A DNA stretch of 50,795 bases from Novosphingobium sp. 17-62-19 (lineage in GTDB: Bacteria > Pseudomonadota > Alphaproteobacteria > Sphingomonadales > Sphingomonadaceae), in assembly GCF_002256775.1 (NCBI RefSeq), contig NZ_NCII01000008.1, forward strand, positions 1 to 50,795, in the 5' to 3' direction. The position numbers were made by a program, and so were the translations under genes. Under the pieces are notes generated by a model. It was not told the DNA's origin, ran no database searches, and saw only the letters and a program-made list of their open reading frames with translations. This document shows positions 33,574-43,242 of this stretch, in pieces. Every line of letters begins with the position of its first letter. The stretch's first letter is position 1.

Positions 33574-34460
33574 TGATCACAAGGCCAGTCCCTTCGTTCA
33601 AGACTATTGTTCGCGAGGTATGGAAGCCGCTCACGTTGCTGTTTGTGTGGGACGTGATCGTCACCGTTGTCTATTTTGTGCTACCGTTTAGGGCACCGCA
33701 ATTGCCGCTGACCCTGTTTGGTTCGGTCGTGGCGCTATTCCTCGGTTTTCGCAGCAACTCGGCTTATCAGCGCTGGTGGGAAGGGCGCGGGCTTTGGGGA
33801 CTGATGATCAACGCCAGTCGAAATCTGGCCAGAGCCACGCGAAACTTCCTGCCAGACCCTGAGGCTGCTGACCTCAAGCGGGCGGTTGTTTTTCGCCAGA
33901 TTGCTTACGTGAATGCGCTGCGGTGCCAATTGCGTCGCCAGCCGCTGGACGAAGCGACTCTTGAATACGTCGCAAAAGCCGACGCTCAGATCGCAATTGA
34001 CCGGGCAAATCCTGCCAATGGGCTGCTCGACGGCGCAGGGCGCAAGATTGCCGACGCACATCGAGCTGGGCTGATCGACACGGTTCAGCAAAGCGCAATG
34101 GAAAGCATCCTGGTCGACATGGCCAACGCGCAGGGCGGGATGGAGCGGCTCAAGAACACGCCGCTGCCCAATCACTTCCGCTTCTTTCCGATGCTGTTCG
34201 TGCATGTATTTTGCGTCCTCCTGCCATTCGGGCTGGTGGAGACGCTGGGATTTGCAACGCCGCTTGGCTCAACGCTTGCCGGCTTGATGTTTCTCGCGGT
34301 GCTGGCCATCGGCGATGATCTGGTCGACCCTTTCGCCAACAGTGTTCACGATCTGCCGCTGTGCGCGATGTGCCGAACGATTGAAATTGATTTGCTGCAG
34401 TCTGTCGGGGTCGAAGCCCCAAAACCGCTGACCGCCGACGGGAAGGGCATTCTGTGGTAA
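33573..34460 (+). CDS. Bestrophin-like family membrane protein
   Basis: A 295-residue protein of the bestrophin/UPF0187 family, expected to form pentameric anion or cation channels in the inner membrane. Hydrophobic helices near residues 22-55 and 210-250; family motifs are VVALFLGFRSNSAYQRWWEG, LWGLMINASRNLAR, LLPFGLVETLGFATPLGSTL and the acidic gate-like stretch GDDLVDPFANSVHDLP. Overlaps the preceding small membrane gene and lies in the microaerobic island between fnr and ompW. Ion selectivity is not readable. Confidence 0.93.
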   Translation: MITRPVPSFKTIVREVWKPLTLLFVWDVIVTVVYFVLPFRAPQLPLTLFGSVVALFLGFRSNSAYQRWWEGRGLWGLMINASRNLARATRNFLPDPEAADLKRAVVFRQIAYVNALRCQLRRQPLDEATLEYVAKADAQIAIDRANPANGLLDGAGRKIADAHRAGLIDTVQQSAMESILVDMANAQGGMERLKNTPLPNHFRFFPMLFVHVFCVLLPFGLVETLGFATPLGSTLAGLMFLAVLAIGDDLVDPFANSVHDLPLCAMCRTIEIDLLQSVGVEAPKPLTADGKGILW

Positions 34461-34467
34461 AAAAGAT

Positions 34468-34519
34468 GCGGGCAGGAGAGCGGCGAGGTGATCCCAGAAC
34501 CTCGTCGTCTCCTGCCCGC
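34468..34519. terminator. Long hairpin between convergent bestrophin and ompW genes
   Basis: A 12-bp perfect outer stem (34468-34479 with 34508-34519) continues, after one bulged G, in a 9-bp inner stem with one G-T pair (34481-34489 with 34499-34507). The loop is 9 nt. It has no T-run but sits 8 nt after the bestrophin-like stop and serves as a likely bidirectional end. Confidence 0.65.
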
Positions 34520-34581
34520 TATCCCCGGGTCCATGGTGCGTGGGGGCACACGGACCGGTTGGGGATTTCGTCAGAGCGCGA

Positions 34582-35271
34582 TCAGAACCTGAATGCCAGG
34601 CCTGCGCTCAGTACCCACGGGTCAAGCGTGTGCTTGGTGGTCAGCACTTCTGCATTGCCCGCATAAAAATGCGCGGTGGTGTCCATGAAGTACTTCTTTG
34701 CATCGAGGCTCAGCCCCATGCCCTTGTCGTTCAATGGAATGTCGATGCCAGCCTGAAGCGCAAAGCCCAGTTCGTTGGACATCTTCACCTTGGTCACGCC
34801 CAGTGGGGTGACGCTTGCACCAGGCTTTTCGCCAAGGACCAGAAACAGCGATGGACCTGCGCCGATATAGGGCTTGATTCCGCCTTCAAGCGGCAGGTGA
34901 TACTTCAACGTCACCGTGGCGGGCAGGATCATAACGTGATCGACGATGTTGGTGGCGGGTGCCAGAGTGCCGGTCCCGCTCACACCATGCGTGGTAAAGC
35001 AGCAGATCGTCTCGACTGACACGTTCGGCGTGGCAAAATATTCAACGGCCAGGGTCGGCACATAGTTGTCGTTCGCCTTGGTATTTGCACCGACGGTGAG
35101 GCCAAGTGGGTCGTTCTTCACTTCCACGATCTTGCCATCGGGCAGTACGGCGGTGCCAAGCACCTTGACCTGCAACTTGCCATCCGACGAACCAGCCATA
35201 GCCTGTGCCGGCGCCAGCAGCGCGACAGCGGCGGCGAAAGCAGGGATGGCGGCGGTGATCAGCTTCTTCAT
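34582..35271 (-). CDS. OmpW family outer-membrane protein
   Basis: A 229-residue eight-stranded beta-barrel of the OmpW family: signal peptide (MKKLITAAIPAFAAAVALLA, cleavage near AMA-GS), DNYVPTLAVEYFATPNVSVE, LPATVTLKYHLPLEGGIKPYIG, AGIDIPLNDKGMGLSLDAKK, and the terminal aromatic residue in AGLAFRF. It may pass small hydrophobic molecules across the outer membrane. The ATG at 35271 is followed by a proper signal peptide. It is divergent from the cbb3 oxidase genes and may share their FNR-dependent control, as ompW of enterobacteria is FNR-regulated. An unusual Cys-Cys pair (ETICCFTT) sits in a predicted strand or loop. Confidence 0.92.
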   Translation of the reverse strand: MKKLITAAIPAFAAAVALLAPAQAMAGSSDGKLQVKVLGTAVLPDGKIVEVKNDPLGLTVGANTKANDNYVPTLAVEYFATPNVSVETICCFTTHGVSGTGTLAPATNIVDHVMILPATVTLKYHLPLEGGIKPYIGAGPSLFLVLGEKPGASVTPLGVTKVKMSNELGFALQAGIDIPLNDKGMGLSLDAKKYFMDTTAHFYAGNAEVLTTKHTLDPWVLSAGLAFRF

Positions 35272-35432
35272 TGCTCTTGTCCTGCACCACGGCTGGCCAA
35301 CCCCTCGTTGGCCCAAGATCGTTCCGTGGCTTGAACAGCCTGATGCACCGCAGCGAATCAGCCGACATTGACAGAGCGCAAAAATCAGAAATCGGCGGCT
35401 GCGACCGAAGTAAACGTGCCGAATTCCGATAA

Positions 35433-35446
35433 TTGATCCGGGTCAA
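35433..35446 (+). promoter_or_regulatory. FNR box upstream of ccoN
   Basis: TTGAT-CCGG-GTCAA matches the FNR consensus with one mismatch, 60 nt before the ccoN ATG. It has the same half-sites as the box at 32308. It lies between the divergent ompW and ccoN genes. Confidence 0.85.
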
Positions 35447-35506
35447 TGTTCCTTCCCCCGTGCGGGTGCAGCGCGGCATCAACATCACTCATGGAAGGAA
35501 GGCTCC

Positions 35507-37156
35507 ATGGTTACGGCACTATCGCGCTCAAGCCTCTGGCTTGTGTCGCTCCTAATCGCCGTCGTCGCCTGCGCCGCAGCCGTCGACACGGGTTTCGCAA
35601 TCCACATGTTCATCGTGGCACTGGCCTGCATCATCGGGCTGATCGTCACCTTGCGCGGTGTGGACCTGTCGAAAGCCATACTCGCACCTGATCAGGGCCG
35701 TTATGACGATGATCCGATCCGCTGGGGCGTGATCACGACCGTTTTCTGGGGCATGGCCGGGTTCCTGGCAGGTCTGTTCATCGCCTTGCAGCTTGCGCTG
35801 CCGGTGCTGAATCTGGGCTTTGAATGGACCGCATTCGGCCGGGTGCGCCCATTGCACACCTCTGCGGTCATCTTCGCTTTCGGAGGCAACGCGCTGATCG
35901 CCACGTCGTTTTACGTCGTGCAGCGCACTTGCCGGGCGAGGCTGGCCTTCCCCGGCCTCGCCCGTTTCGTGTTCTGGGGCTACCAGCTGTTCATCGTGCT
36001 GGCGGCAACCGGCTATCTGCTCGGTATCACGCAGGGCAAGGAATATGCCGAACCGGAATGGTATGTCGACCTGTGGTTGACGATCGTATGGGTCGCTTAT
36101 CTCGCGGTCTTCGTCGGCACCATCGTCAAGCGCACTGAACCGCACATCTATGTGGCGAACTGGTTCTACCTTTCGTTCATCATTACTGTGGCGATGCTCC
36201 ACATCGTCAACAACCTGAACTGGCCGGTCAGCTTTGTCGGCAGCCGCAGCTATCCCATCTTTGCAGGCGTTCAAGGTGCACTGGTGCAGTGGTGGTATGG
36301 CCATAACGCCGTCGGCTTCTTCCTGACCGCTGGCTTCCTGGCGATGATGTACTACTTCGTGCCCAAGCAGGCAGAGCGTCCGATCTTCTCCTATCGCCTG
36401 TCGATCATCCACTTCTGGGCGTTGATCTTCCTCTACATCTGGGCGGGTCCGCACCACCTTCACTACACCGCGCTGCCCGATTGGGCGCAGACGCTGGGCA
36501 TGGTCTTCTCTGTCATGCTGTGGATGCCCAGCTGGGGCGGCATGATCAACGGTCTGATGACGCTCAACGGCGCATGGGACAAGGTTCGCACCGATCCGAT
36601 CATCCGCATGATGGTGATGGCGCTGGCCTTCTACGGCATGAGCACGTTCGAAGGCCCGATGATGTCGATCAAGTCGGTCAACAGCCTGTCGCACTATACC
36701 GACTGGACCATTGGCCACGTGCACTCCGGCGCACTGGGCTGGAACGGGATGATCACCTTCGCGTCGATCTACTACCTCGTGCCGCGCCTGTGGAACCAAC
36801 CGCGCCTCTACAGCCTGCGCATGGTCAACTGGCACTTCTGGCTCGCAACCGTGGGCATCGTTTTCTACGCCGCCTCGATGTGGGTTGCGGGGATCACGCA
36901 GGGCCTGATGTGGCGCGAATATGGCGCCGACGGGTATCTGGTTAACAGCTTCGTCGAAACCGTCGCCGCGCTGAAGCCGATGTTCTTCCTGCGCGCCTTC
37001 GGTGGGCTGCTCTACCTGGCCGGTGCCGTGGTGATGACCGTCAACGTATGGCGCACCATTCTTGGCCACCAGCGCGCGGAAGCTCCGATGAGCGACGCGC
37101 CCTACGATCCCGAAAAGGACCGCCCCGTCGTCGCTGCCGCCCCGGCCGCAGCCTGA
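35507..37156 (+). CDS. ccoN: cbb3-type cytochrome c oxidase subunit I
   Basis: A 549-residue catalytic subunit of the high-affinity cbb3 oxidase, an inner-membrane proton pump that reduces oxygen at low tension. About 12-14 transmembrane helices; haem and copper ligands are seen in [15 protein letters not shown] (low-spin haem), [15 protein letters not shown] and [12 protein letters not shown] (CuB His) and [15 protein letters not shown] (haem b3 and b His pair). GGAAGGAAGG precedes the ATG. First gene of ccoNOQP-GHIS-hemN, under a FNR box. The Ala/Pro-rich C-terminal tail is cytoplasmic. Confidence 0.98.
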   Translation: MVTALSRSSLWLVSLLIAVVACAAAVDTGFAIHMFIVALACIIGLIVTLRGVDLSKAILAPDQGRYDDDPIRWGVITTVFWGMAGFLAGLFIALQLALPVLNLGFEWTAFGRVRPLHTSAVIFAFGGNALIATSFYVVQRTCRARLAFPGLARFVFWGYQLFIVLAATGYLLGITQGKEYAEPEWYVDLWLTIVWVAYLAVFVGTIVKRTEPHIYVANWFYLSFIITVAMLHIVNNLNWPVSFVGSRSYPIFAGVQGALVQWWYGHNAVGFFLTAGFLAMMYYFVPKQAERPIFSYRLSIIHFWALIFLYIWAGPHHLHYTALPDWAQTLGMVFSVMLWMPSWGGMINGLMTLNGAWDKVRTDPIIRMMVMALAFYGMSTFEGPMMSIKSVNSLSHYTDWTIGHVHSGALGWNGMITFASIYYLVPRLWNQPRLYSLRMVNWHFWLATVGIVFYAASMWVAGITQGLMWREYGADGYLVNSFVETVAALKPMFFLRAFGGLLYLAGAVVMTVNVWRTILGHQRAEAPMSDAPYDPEKDRPVVAAAPAAA

Positions 37157-37184
37157 TCCCGACGCCAAGGCAAGGAACAATCCC

Positions 37185-37934
37185 ATGACCACCATCGTGG
37201 AAAAACACAAGAAACTGGAGCGCAACGTCACGCTTCTCGGGTTGGCGGCCTTTGCAGCTGTCACCGTCGGCGGGATCGTGGAAATCGCCCCCCTGTTCTG
37301 GATCGACAACACGATCGAGAAGGTGGACGGAATGCGCCCCTACACCCCGCTCGAACAGGCTGGGCGCGACATCTACGTCCGCGAAGGCTGCTACACATGC
37401 CACAGCCAGATGATCCGCCCCTTCCGGGATGAGGTCGAGCGCTATGGTCACTACAGCCTCGCCGCGGAATCGATGTACGACCATCCTTTCCAGTGGGGAT
37501 CGAAGCGCACCGGGCCAGACCTTGCCCGCGTGGGCAATCGCTACTCTGACGAATGGCACGTGCAGCACTTGAAAGATCCGCGCGCTGTGGTGCCGGAATC
37601 GATCATGCCGACATACGCCCACCTTGCCGAGCACGACCTCGACAAGGGCGATATGACCGCCACGCTGCGCACGCTTTATCAGATCGGCGTCCCCTATTCG
37701 CAGGACGACATCGCCAAGGCCAACGACGACCTGAAGACTCAGGCCGATCCGAACGCCGACGCGACTGATCTGCAGAAGCGCTATCCCAAGGCGCAGGCGC
37801 GCGACTTTGACGGCGATCCCAAGCGGCTGACCGAGATGGACGCGCTGGTCGCCTATCTCCAGATGATGGGCACGCTCGTCGATGTGAACGCCCCTGCTGC
37901 GCAGGAAGCCCTTGCCAAGGAGAAGGGCCGATGA
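37185..37934 (+). CDS. ccoO: cbb3-type cytochrome c oxidase subunit II
   Basis: A 249-residue monohaem cytochrome c subunit with one N-terminal transmembrane helix ([20 protein letters not shown]) and the haem-binding site CYTCH (Cys69, Cys72, His73) in [21 protein letters not shown] distal Met is likely in SIMPTYAHL. It passes electrons from CcoP to CcoN on the periplasmic side. It starts 28 bp after ccoN, and its stop overlaps the ccoQ start (ATGA). Confidence 0.98.
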   Translation: MTTIVEKHKKLERNVTLLGLAAFAAVTVGGIVEIAPLFWIDNTIEKVDGMRPYTPLEQAGRDIYVREGCYTCHSQMIRPFRDEVERYGHYSLAAESMYDHPFQWGSKRTGPDLARVGNRYSDEWHVQHLKDPRAVVPESIMPTYAHLAEHDLDKGDMTATLRTLYQIGVPYSQDDIAKANDDLKTQADPNADATDLQKRYPKAQARDFDGDPKRLTEMDALVAYLQMMGTLVDVNAPAAQEALAKEKGR

Positions 37935-38101
37935 GCGCGCACTCCACTTACGACATGCTGCGGCACCTCGCCGACAGCTGGGGCCTCCTTCTGATGACGG
38001 CGATTTTCGTGGGGCTGAGCGCGTGGCCATTCCGGCCCGGCGCAAAACAGCTCAACCGCGAAGCCGCGACTTCGATCTTCAAGGATGAAAGCGATGTCTA
38101 A
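37931..38101 (+). CDS. ccoQ: cbb3-type oxidase small subunit
   Basis: A 56-residue membrane protein: short amphipathic N-terminus ([15 protein letters not shown]), one transmembrane helix ([16 protein letters not shown]) and a basic then acidic tail. CcoQ stabilises the oxidase. It overlaps ccoO by 4 bp, and its last codons overlap the ccoP start at 38094 by 8 bp. Position and architecture make the call, since the family is short and variable. Confidence 0.92.
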   Translation: MSAHSTYDMLRHLADSWGLLLMTAIFVGLSAWPFRPGAKQLNREAATSIFKDESDV

Positions 38102-39017
38102 ACAGCGCATCGACGACGCAACTGGCGTCGAAACTGTCGGCCACGAGTGGGACGGCATTGAGGAACTCAACAATCCGTTGCCGCGCTGGTGGCTGTGGAG
38201 CTTTTATGCCTGCATCATCTTTTCGATCGGCTATTGCGTTGCCTATCCGGCCTGGCCTCTGATTGACAAGGCCACTGCGGGCACCCTCGGCTGGACCAGC
38301 CGAGGCCAGCTTGATGGCGAGATGAAGGCTGAAACCGCCCGCCGGGCAGGCCTGATGGCCGAACTTGGCAGTGCTTCGATCGAACAGATTGCCGCTGACC
38401 CCAAGCTGCGCCGCGCCGCGATTGATGGCGGTCGTGCTGCGTTCAAGGTGAACTGCATCCAGTGCCACGGCAATGGCGCAGCAGGCAGCGCAGGCTATCC
38501 GAACCTCAACGACGACGACTGGCTGTGGGGCGGGGATGTCTCTGCGGTCCACCAATCGCTCGTCAACGGCATTCGCCAGCCGGGTGATGACGCCACCCGC
38601 ATGAGCCAGATGCCGTCCTTTGGTCGCGACGGTATTCTCAATGCGGCGCAAGTGCAGGACGTGGTCAGTCACGTGCGCGTGCTGGCAGGCGAGGAGAAGC
38701 CCGGCGCATCGGCCCAGCGTGGAGCGCAGCTCTACACCGACAACTGCACCGTCTGCCACGGCGCAGCGGGCGAGGGCAATCGCATGGTTGGTGCGCCCCG
38801 TCTCAACGATGCGATCTGGCTCTACGGTGGCAGCCGCGCGGCGTTGACGCAGTCCATCACCAACGCACGCTACGGCGTGATGCCATCGTGGGGCAACCGC
38901 CTCGACCCGGTCACGGTGAAGATGCTTGCCACTTATGTCCATTCGCTGGGCGGCGGTGAGGAAGCGCCAGCGGCAGTGCCTGATGAGGCAGCGGCCCCTG
39001 CTGCCGCCACCAACTAA
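38094..39017 (+). CDS. ccoP: cbb3-type cytochrome c oxidase subunit III (dihaem)
   Basis: A 307-residue dihaem cytochrome c. The N-terminus has HEWDGIEELNNPLPRWW, the CcoP signature, then a transmembrane helix (LWSFYACIIFSIGYCVAYP). Haem sites: CIQCH at Cys121 and CTVCH at Cys218, with the usual Met regions MPSFGRDG and MPSWGNRL. It accepts electrons from the bc1 complex or soluble cytochromes. The ATG at 38094 is chosen for the AAGGA spacing; ATG 38085 is an alternative. An Ala/Pro-rich tail ends the protein. Confidence 0.97.
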   Translation: MSKQRIDDATGVETVGHEWDGIEELNNPLPRWWLWSFYACIIFSIGYCVAYPAWPLIDKATAGTLGWTSRGQLDGEMKAETARRAGLMAELGSASIEQIAADPKLRRAAIDGGRAAFKVNCIQCHGNGAAGSAGYPNLNDDDWLWGGDVSAVHQSLVNGIRQPGDDATRMSQMPSFGRDGILNAAQVQDVVSHVRVLAGEEKPGASAQRGAQLYTDNCTVCHGAAGEGNRMVGAPRLNDAIWLYGGSRAALTQSITNARYGVMPSWGNRLDPVTVKMLATYVHSLGGGEEAPAAVPDEAAAPAAATN

Positions 39018-39039
39018 ACACTATCAAGGACACACGGTC

Positions 39040-40509
39040 ATGACTGCGCACGATCCCAAACTCAGCGCGGACCATTCGAACGAGATCGGCCTCTACGCAA
39101 AGCGCAAGTCGGTTTTCCCAAAGGCCATCGATGGAGCGTTCCGGCGCTTCAAGTGGCTGGTCATGGCTGTGTGCCTCCTCATCTACTGGGGCACACCGTG
39201 GATCCGCTGGGACCGCGGCCCCTATGCTCCCGATCAGGCGGTGCTGATTGATCTGGGCAACCGTCGCTTCTTCATGTTCGACATCGAAATCTGGCCGCAC
39301 GAATTCTATTTCGTCGCCGGGTTGCTCATTATGGCGGGCATCGGTCTGTTCCTGGTCACATCGGCAGTGGGCCGCGCGTGGTGTGGCTATGCCTGCCCGC
39401 AGACGGTGTGGACCGACCTTTTCCAGCATGTTGACCGGCTCGTTGATGGAGACCGCAACGCGCAGCTGCGCCTGCAGAAAGCGCCGTGGACTGCACAGAA
39501 GATCGCCAAGCGCGCGCTCAAATGGAGCCTCTACCTCACGATCAGCTTCCTGACCGGCGGCGCGTGGATATTCTACTTCGCCGATGCACCCACGCTGCAA
39601 TACGAATTCTGGACCGGCACGGCCGCGCCAGTCGCCTATGCCACCACCTTCGTGCTGACGATGACCACGCTGATCTTCGGCGGCTTCATGCGCGAACAGG
39701 TGTGCATCTACATGTGCCCCTGGCCGCGCATCCAGACCGCGATGCTCGATGAAAAGAGCCTTGTCGTCACCTACAAGGACTGGCGTGGAGAGCCGCGTGG
39801 CTCGGTCAAGTCCGCGCTCAAGGCCGCCACCCCGCTAGGTGACTGCATCGACTGTATGCAGTGCGTCGCTGTCTGCCCCACCGGCATCGACATCCGCGAA
39901 GGACCGCAGATCGGCTGCATCACCTGCGCGCTGTGCATCGACGCTTGCGACAAGGCGATGGCCGATGTGGGCCGCCCACGCGGGCTGATCGATTACTGTA
40001 CGCTTGACGATGCCGAGAAGGAAAAGCGCGGGGAAGAACCCACGCCGCTGCTCAAGACGATCTTCCGCCCGCGCACACTGGTCTACCTCGGCGTTTGGAG
40101 CGGCATCGGCCTTGCCCTGCTGTTCATGCTCGGCCAGCGTGCCCGGCTCGACATTTCGGTCGCCAAGGATCGCAACCCTGAATACGTGATGCTGTCCGAC
40201 GGGCATATCCGCAATGCTTACACACTCAAGCTGCGCAACATGGAAGCGCGCCCGCGCACATTCACTGTCGCGCTGGAAGGCCTCGAAGGCGGCGCCATGT
40301 TCACTGACGAGATGGACGCCGCCGCTGCCAAGCGCGTGCTGACCATCGAAGTGCCCGCTGACACCACCAAGCCTGTGCGCGTCTATGCGGTGCGTCCGCG
40401 TGGGGCAAAACCTGCCGAATTCGCCTTCGTCCTTAACGCCACCGACAAGGAAGGCGGCGCGGATCGCAGCGAAACGACGTTCACCACAGCAGAAGGAAAC
40501 GGCCAATGA
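39040..40509 (+). CDS. ccoG: cbb3 oxidase assembly protein CcoG (FixG-like ferredoxin)
   Basis: A 489-residue membrane protein with about five transmembrane helices, two [4Fe-4S]-type Cys clusters (CIDCMQCVAVCPTGID and CITCALCIDACDKAM) and membrane-proximal Cys pairs (WCGYACPQ, CIYMCPW). The C-terminal periplasmic Ig-like domain is seen after residue 370. CcoG/RdxA proteins are thought to reduce copper for insertion into the cbb3 oxidase. AAGGA precedes the ATG at 39040. First of the GHIS set, 22 bp after ccoP, and overlapping ccoH by 4 bp. Confidence 0.97.
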   Translation: MTAHDPKLSADHSNEIGLYAKRKSVFPKAIDGAFRRFKWLVMAVCLLIYWGTPWIRWDRGPYAPDQAVLIDLGNRRFFMFDIEIWPHEFYFVAGLLIMAGIGLFLVTSAVGRAWCGYACPQTVWTDLFQHVDRLVDGDRNAQLRLQKAPWTAQKIAKRALKWSLYLTISFLTGGAWIFYFADAPTLQYEFWTGTAAPVAYATTFVLTMTTLIFGGFMREQVCIYMCPWPRIQTAMLDEKSLVVTYKDWRGEPRGSVKSALKAATPLGDCIDCMQCVAVCPTGIDIREGPQIGCITCALCIDACDKAMADVGRPRGLIDYCTLDDAEKEKRGEEPTPLLKTIFRPRTLVYLGVWSGIGLALLFMLGQRARLDISVAKDRNPEYVMLSDGHIRNAYTLKLRNMEARPRTFTVALEGLEGGAMFTDEMDAAAAKRVLTIEVPADTTKPVRVYAVRPRGAKPAEFAFVLNATDKEGGADRSETTFTTAEGNGQ

Positions 40510-40976
40510 CCCAGCTGAGCCGTAAGAATCGCCCGTTCACCGGCCGCACGATGGCAGTGATCCTCGTCTCGTTCTTCGCTGTAGTGGTCGCCGTCAATGT
40601 TCTGATGGCCCGCCTTGCCAGTTCGACTTTCGGCGGGGTTGTCGTCGACAATTCTTATGTCGCCAGCCAGCAGTTCAACGGCTGGCTCAAAGAGGCTCGT
40701 GCTGAAAAGGCGCTTGGCTGGAAAGGCCAGATTGCGCGCGATCCTATGAACCGCGCGACAATTGCGCTGACCGACAGTGCGGGTAAGCCTATTGCGGCGG
40801 CCAAGGTGACGGCTGTTGCAGAACATCCACTCGGCCAGCGCCCTACGACCGCGCTGGTTCTTCATGAAACCGCTCCCGGCACCTACAGCGCCCCGCTGGA
40901 GCAGGGTCGCTGGCGGCTGAACGTCATGGTCGAGGCCGATGGCCAGATCTGGCGCACGGTGGGCGAAGCGCAATGA
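40506..40976 (+). CDS. ccoH: FixH/CcoH family assembly protein
   Basis: A 156-residue protein with one N-terminal transmembrane helix (MAVILVSFFAVVVAVNVLMA) and a periplasmic domain containing NSYVASQQFNGWLKEARAEK, the FixH core. CcoH is needed for stable assembly of the cbb3 oxidase. It overlaps ccoG and ccoI by 4 bp each, indicating translational coupling along the whole assembly operon. Confidence 0.95.
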   Translation: MTQLSRKNRPFTGRTMAVILVSFFAVVVAVNVLMARLASSTFGGVVVDNSYVASQQFNGWLKEARAEKALGWKGQIARDPMNRATIALTDSAGKPIAAAKVTAVAEHPLGQRPTTALVLHETAPGTYSAPLEQGRWRLNVMVEADGQIWRTVGEAQ

Positions 40977-43096
40977 CCGCGCCTGCCAGAAATCTCGCTA
41001 TCCCGGACGACACCATCCACACTGTGCTCGCTGTTCCCGGAATGCATTGCGCCGGGTGCATGGGCAAGGTTGAGCGCGCGCTCAGCGCGGTGGAAGGTGT
41101 CGCCAGCGCGCGAACCAATCTCACTGCTCGCACGGTTGAAGTGGTTCACACACCTCGGCTTGAAACGCCTGTGCTCATCGCCGCACTCGCTGCCACCGGC
41201 TTCGATGCCCAGCCGCGCGAGATCGAGGCCGAACCGGTCTCAGCCGTCAAACCCTTGCTCGCCCCGCTCGGCGTTGCCGCCTTCGCCTGCATGAACGTCA
41301 TGCTGATGTCGGTCAGCGTCTGGTCCGGCGCAGATGGCACAACGCGGTCGCTCTTCCATTGGGTATCGGCGCTGATCGGCGTGCCCGCCATCGTTTATGC
41401 CGGACGCCCGTTCTTTGCCTCCGCGTGGAAAGTCCTTCGCCACGGCAAAACCAACATGGATGTGCCCATCTCGATCGGCGTTACCATCGCTACCGGGCTG
41501 TCGTTCTACGAAACGCTGACCGGCGGGGCCGAGGCGTGGTTCGATGGCGTGCTGATGCTGCTGATGTTCCTGCTCGCCGGGCGTGTGCTGGATGCGATGA
41601 TGCGGGATCGCGCGCGCTCTGGTGTCGACGCACTTTTGCGGCAGGTGGCCACCGGCACGATGGTCGTCGCAGCCGACGGCGCTACCCGCTGGCTCGATAC
41701 GAAAGCGCTCCAACCCGGCATGTTGATGCGCGTTGCCGCCGGAGAGCGTCTTGCAGCCGATGGTGAAGTCTTGCGCGGCCAGACCCGCTTCGACCTCTCG
41801 CTGCTGACGGGGGAAAGCGCTCCTGTGCAGGCAGCGCCCGGCACGCTCGTACACGCGGGCACGCTCAATGTTGATGCCCCGGTGGACGTTCGCGTCACCG
41901 CCATCGGGCAAGATACGGCACTGTCCGAAATCGCCCGCCTGATGGAAGTGGCAGGCCAGTCGCGCTCGAAATATGTGCGCATCGCTGACCGCGCCGCACG
42001 CCTTTACGCCCCTGCGGTCCACACACTGGCGGCTTTGACCTTTGCCGGTTGGATGATGGCCGGGGCAGGGTGGTATCAATCGCTGGTCATTGCCATTGCA
42101 GTGCTCATCATCACATGCCCCTGTGCGCTGGGGCTCGCCGTGCCGGTTGCACAAGTTGTGGCAGCAGGGGCGCTGCTAAAAAAGGGCGTGCTGGTAAAGG
42201 ACGGCTCGGCGCTTGAACGCATGGCCGAAGTTGATCGCATCCTGATCGACAAGACCGGCACACTCACGCTGGGGCGTCCCGTGCCCGATGAAGTGGCGCT
42301 CGGCGCACTCACGCCGTTTCAAGCCTCGGTTGCACTGGCCCTTGCCAGCTATAGCCGCCACCCGCTGTCGCTCGGTCTCGCCCAGGCTCTGGGTGCTCGC
42401 GGCATCCACGCCGCCGCACTCGAAGATGTGGCGGAGGAAACAGGGCAGGGCGTCACCGCACGCTGGAATGGTCTTTCCGTTGCATTGGGTCGCCCTGCCT
42501 CGGCACAGGGCATGGCCACTGCATTGCGCATCCAAGGCGATCCCGTGCGCATAATCCCCTTTGCCGATCGTTTGCGTCCCGATGCCGAAGCGGCCCTTGC
42601 CCGGCTAAAGGACCTTCGCGTCGAAGCTTCGATCCTGTCGGGGGACTCGGTTCCTGCCGTGGCTGCCGTTGCGCGCGCCACGTGCCTCACCGCACAGGCA
42701 GCGGCCTCTCCGGCAGAAAAGCAAGAGGCCATCCAGCGCCTGCAAAACGCTGGGCGCAAAGTGATGATGGCAGGTGACGGGTTGAACGATGGTCCCGCAC
42801 TGGCCGCTGCCCATGCCTCCATCGCGCCGGGTTCAGCCAGCGATGTCGGGCGGCAGGCGGCAGATATGGTCTTTACGGCGGATTCGCTGCTCGCCATCCC
42901 CCGCGCCATCCGCGTCTCGCGCCAGACGATGCGCGTTGTCCGACAGAATTTCGTCCTGGCCATCGGGTACAACCTGCTGGCCGTACCGCTCGCAATTCTG
43001 GGCCATGTGACTCCGCTGATTGCGGCAGCCGCCATGTCCACCAGCTCGCTGATTGTCGTAGCGAATTCGCTGCGCCTTGTCCGAGAAGCCAAATGA
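40973..43096 (+). CDS. ccoI: Copper-translocating P1B-type ATPase for cbb3 oxidase assembly
   Basis: A 707-residue P-type ATPase. An N-terminal metal-binding domain has GMHCAGC; membrane helices follow; CPC (Cys382-Pro-Cys384 in ITCPCALGLAVP) is the transmembrane copper site. The phosphorylated Asp426 lies in DKTGTLT, TGES is present in LLTGESAP, and GDGLNDGPAL is the hinge. In this operon it is the CcoI/FixI exporter that supplies copper to the CuB site of CcoN from the inner membrane. It overlaps ccoH and ccoS by 4 bp. Confidence 0.97.
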   Translation: MTAPARNLAIPDDTIHTVLAVPGMHCAGCMGKVERALSAVEGVASARTNLTARTVEVVHTPRLETPVLIAALAATGFDAQPREIEAEPVSAVKPLLAPLGVAAFACMNVMLMSVSVWSGADGTTRSLFHWVSALIGVPAIVYAGRPFFASAWKVLRHGKTNMDVPISIGVTIATGLSFYETLTGGAEAWFDGVLMLLMFLLAGRVLDAMMRDRARSGVDALLRQVATGTMVVAADGATRWLDTKALQPGMLMRVAAGERLAADGEVLRGQTRFDLSLLTGESAPVQAAPGTLVHAGTLNVDAPVDVRVTAIGQDTALSEIARLMEVAGQSRSKYVRIADRAARLYAPAVHTLAALTFAGWMMAGAGWYQSLVIAIAVLIITCPCALGLAVPVAQVVAAGALLKKGVLVKDGSALERMAEVDRILIDKTGTLTLGRPVPDEVALGALTPFQASVALALASYSRHPLSLGLAQALGARGIHAAALEDVAEETGQGVTARWNGLSVALGRPASAQGMATALRIQGDPVRIIPFADRLRPDAEAALARLKDLRVEASILSGDSVPAVAAVARATCLTAQAAASPAEKQEAIQRLQNAGRKVMMAGDGLNDGPALAAAHASIAPGSASDVGRQAADMVFTADSLLAIPRAIRVSRQTMRVVRQNFVLAIGYNLLAVPLAILGHVTPLIAAAAMSTSSLIVVANSLRLVREAK

Positions 43097-43242
43097 ACGG
43101 CGTGGCCTTCATGCTGCCCATCGCGCTCGGCATGGGCATGTTCGGACTGGCAGCGTTCTTCTGGGCGCTCAAACGCGGGCAATTCAGCGACCTTGATGGC
43201 GCGGCGGCGCGTATTCTGATCGAAGATGAGGACAAGCCATGA
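43093..43242 (+). CDS. ccoS: cbb3 oxidase assembly small protein CcoS
   Basis: A 49-residue single-helix membrane protein (VAFMLPIALGMGMFGLAAFF) followed by WALKRGQFSDLDGAAARILI and an acidic end, the pattern of CcoS. CcoS is required for cofactor loading of the oxidase. The start overlaps the ccoI stop (ATGA) and its stop overlaps the next start (ATGA). Confidence 0.94.
   Translation: MNGVAFMLPIALGMGMFGLAAFFWALKRGQFSDLDGAAARILIEDEDKP

Noticed and set aside
35552-37312. Minus-strand frame of 586 codons
   Set aside because: Antisense to ccoN, whose haem and copper ligands prove the sense strand.
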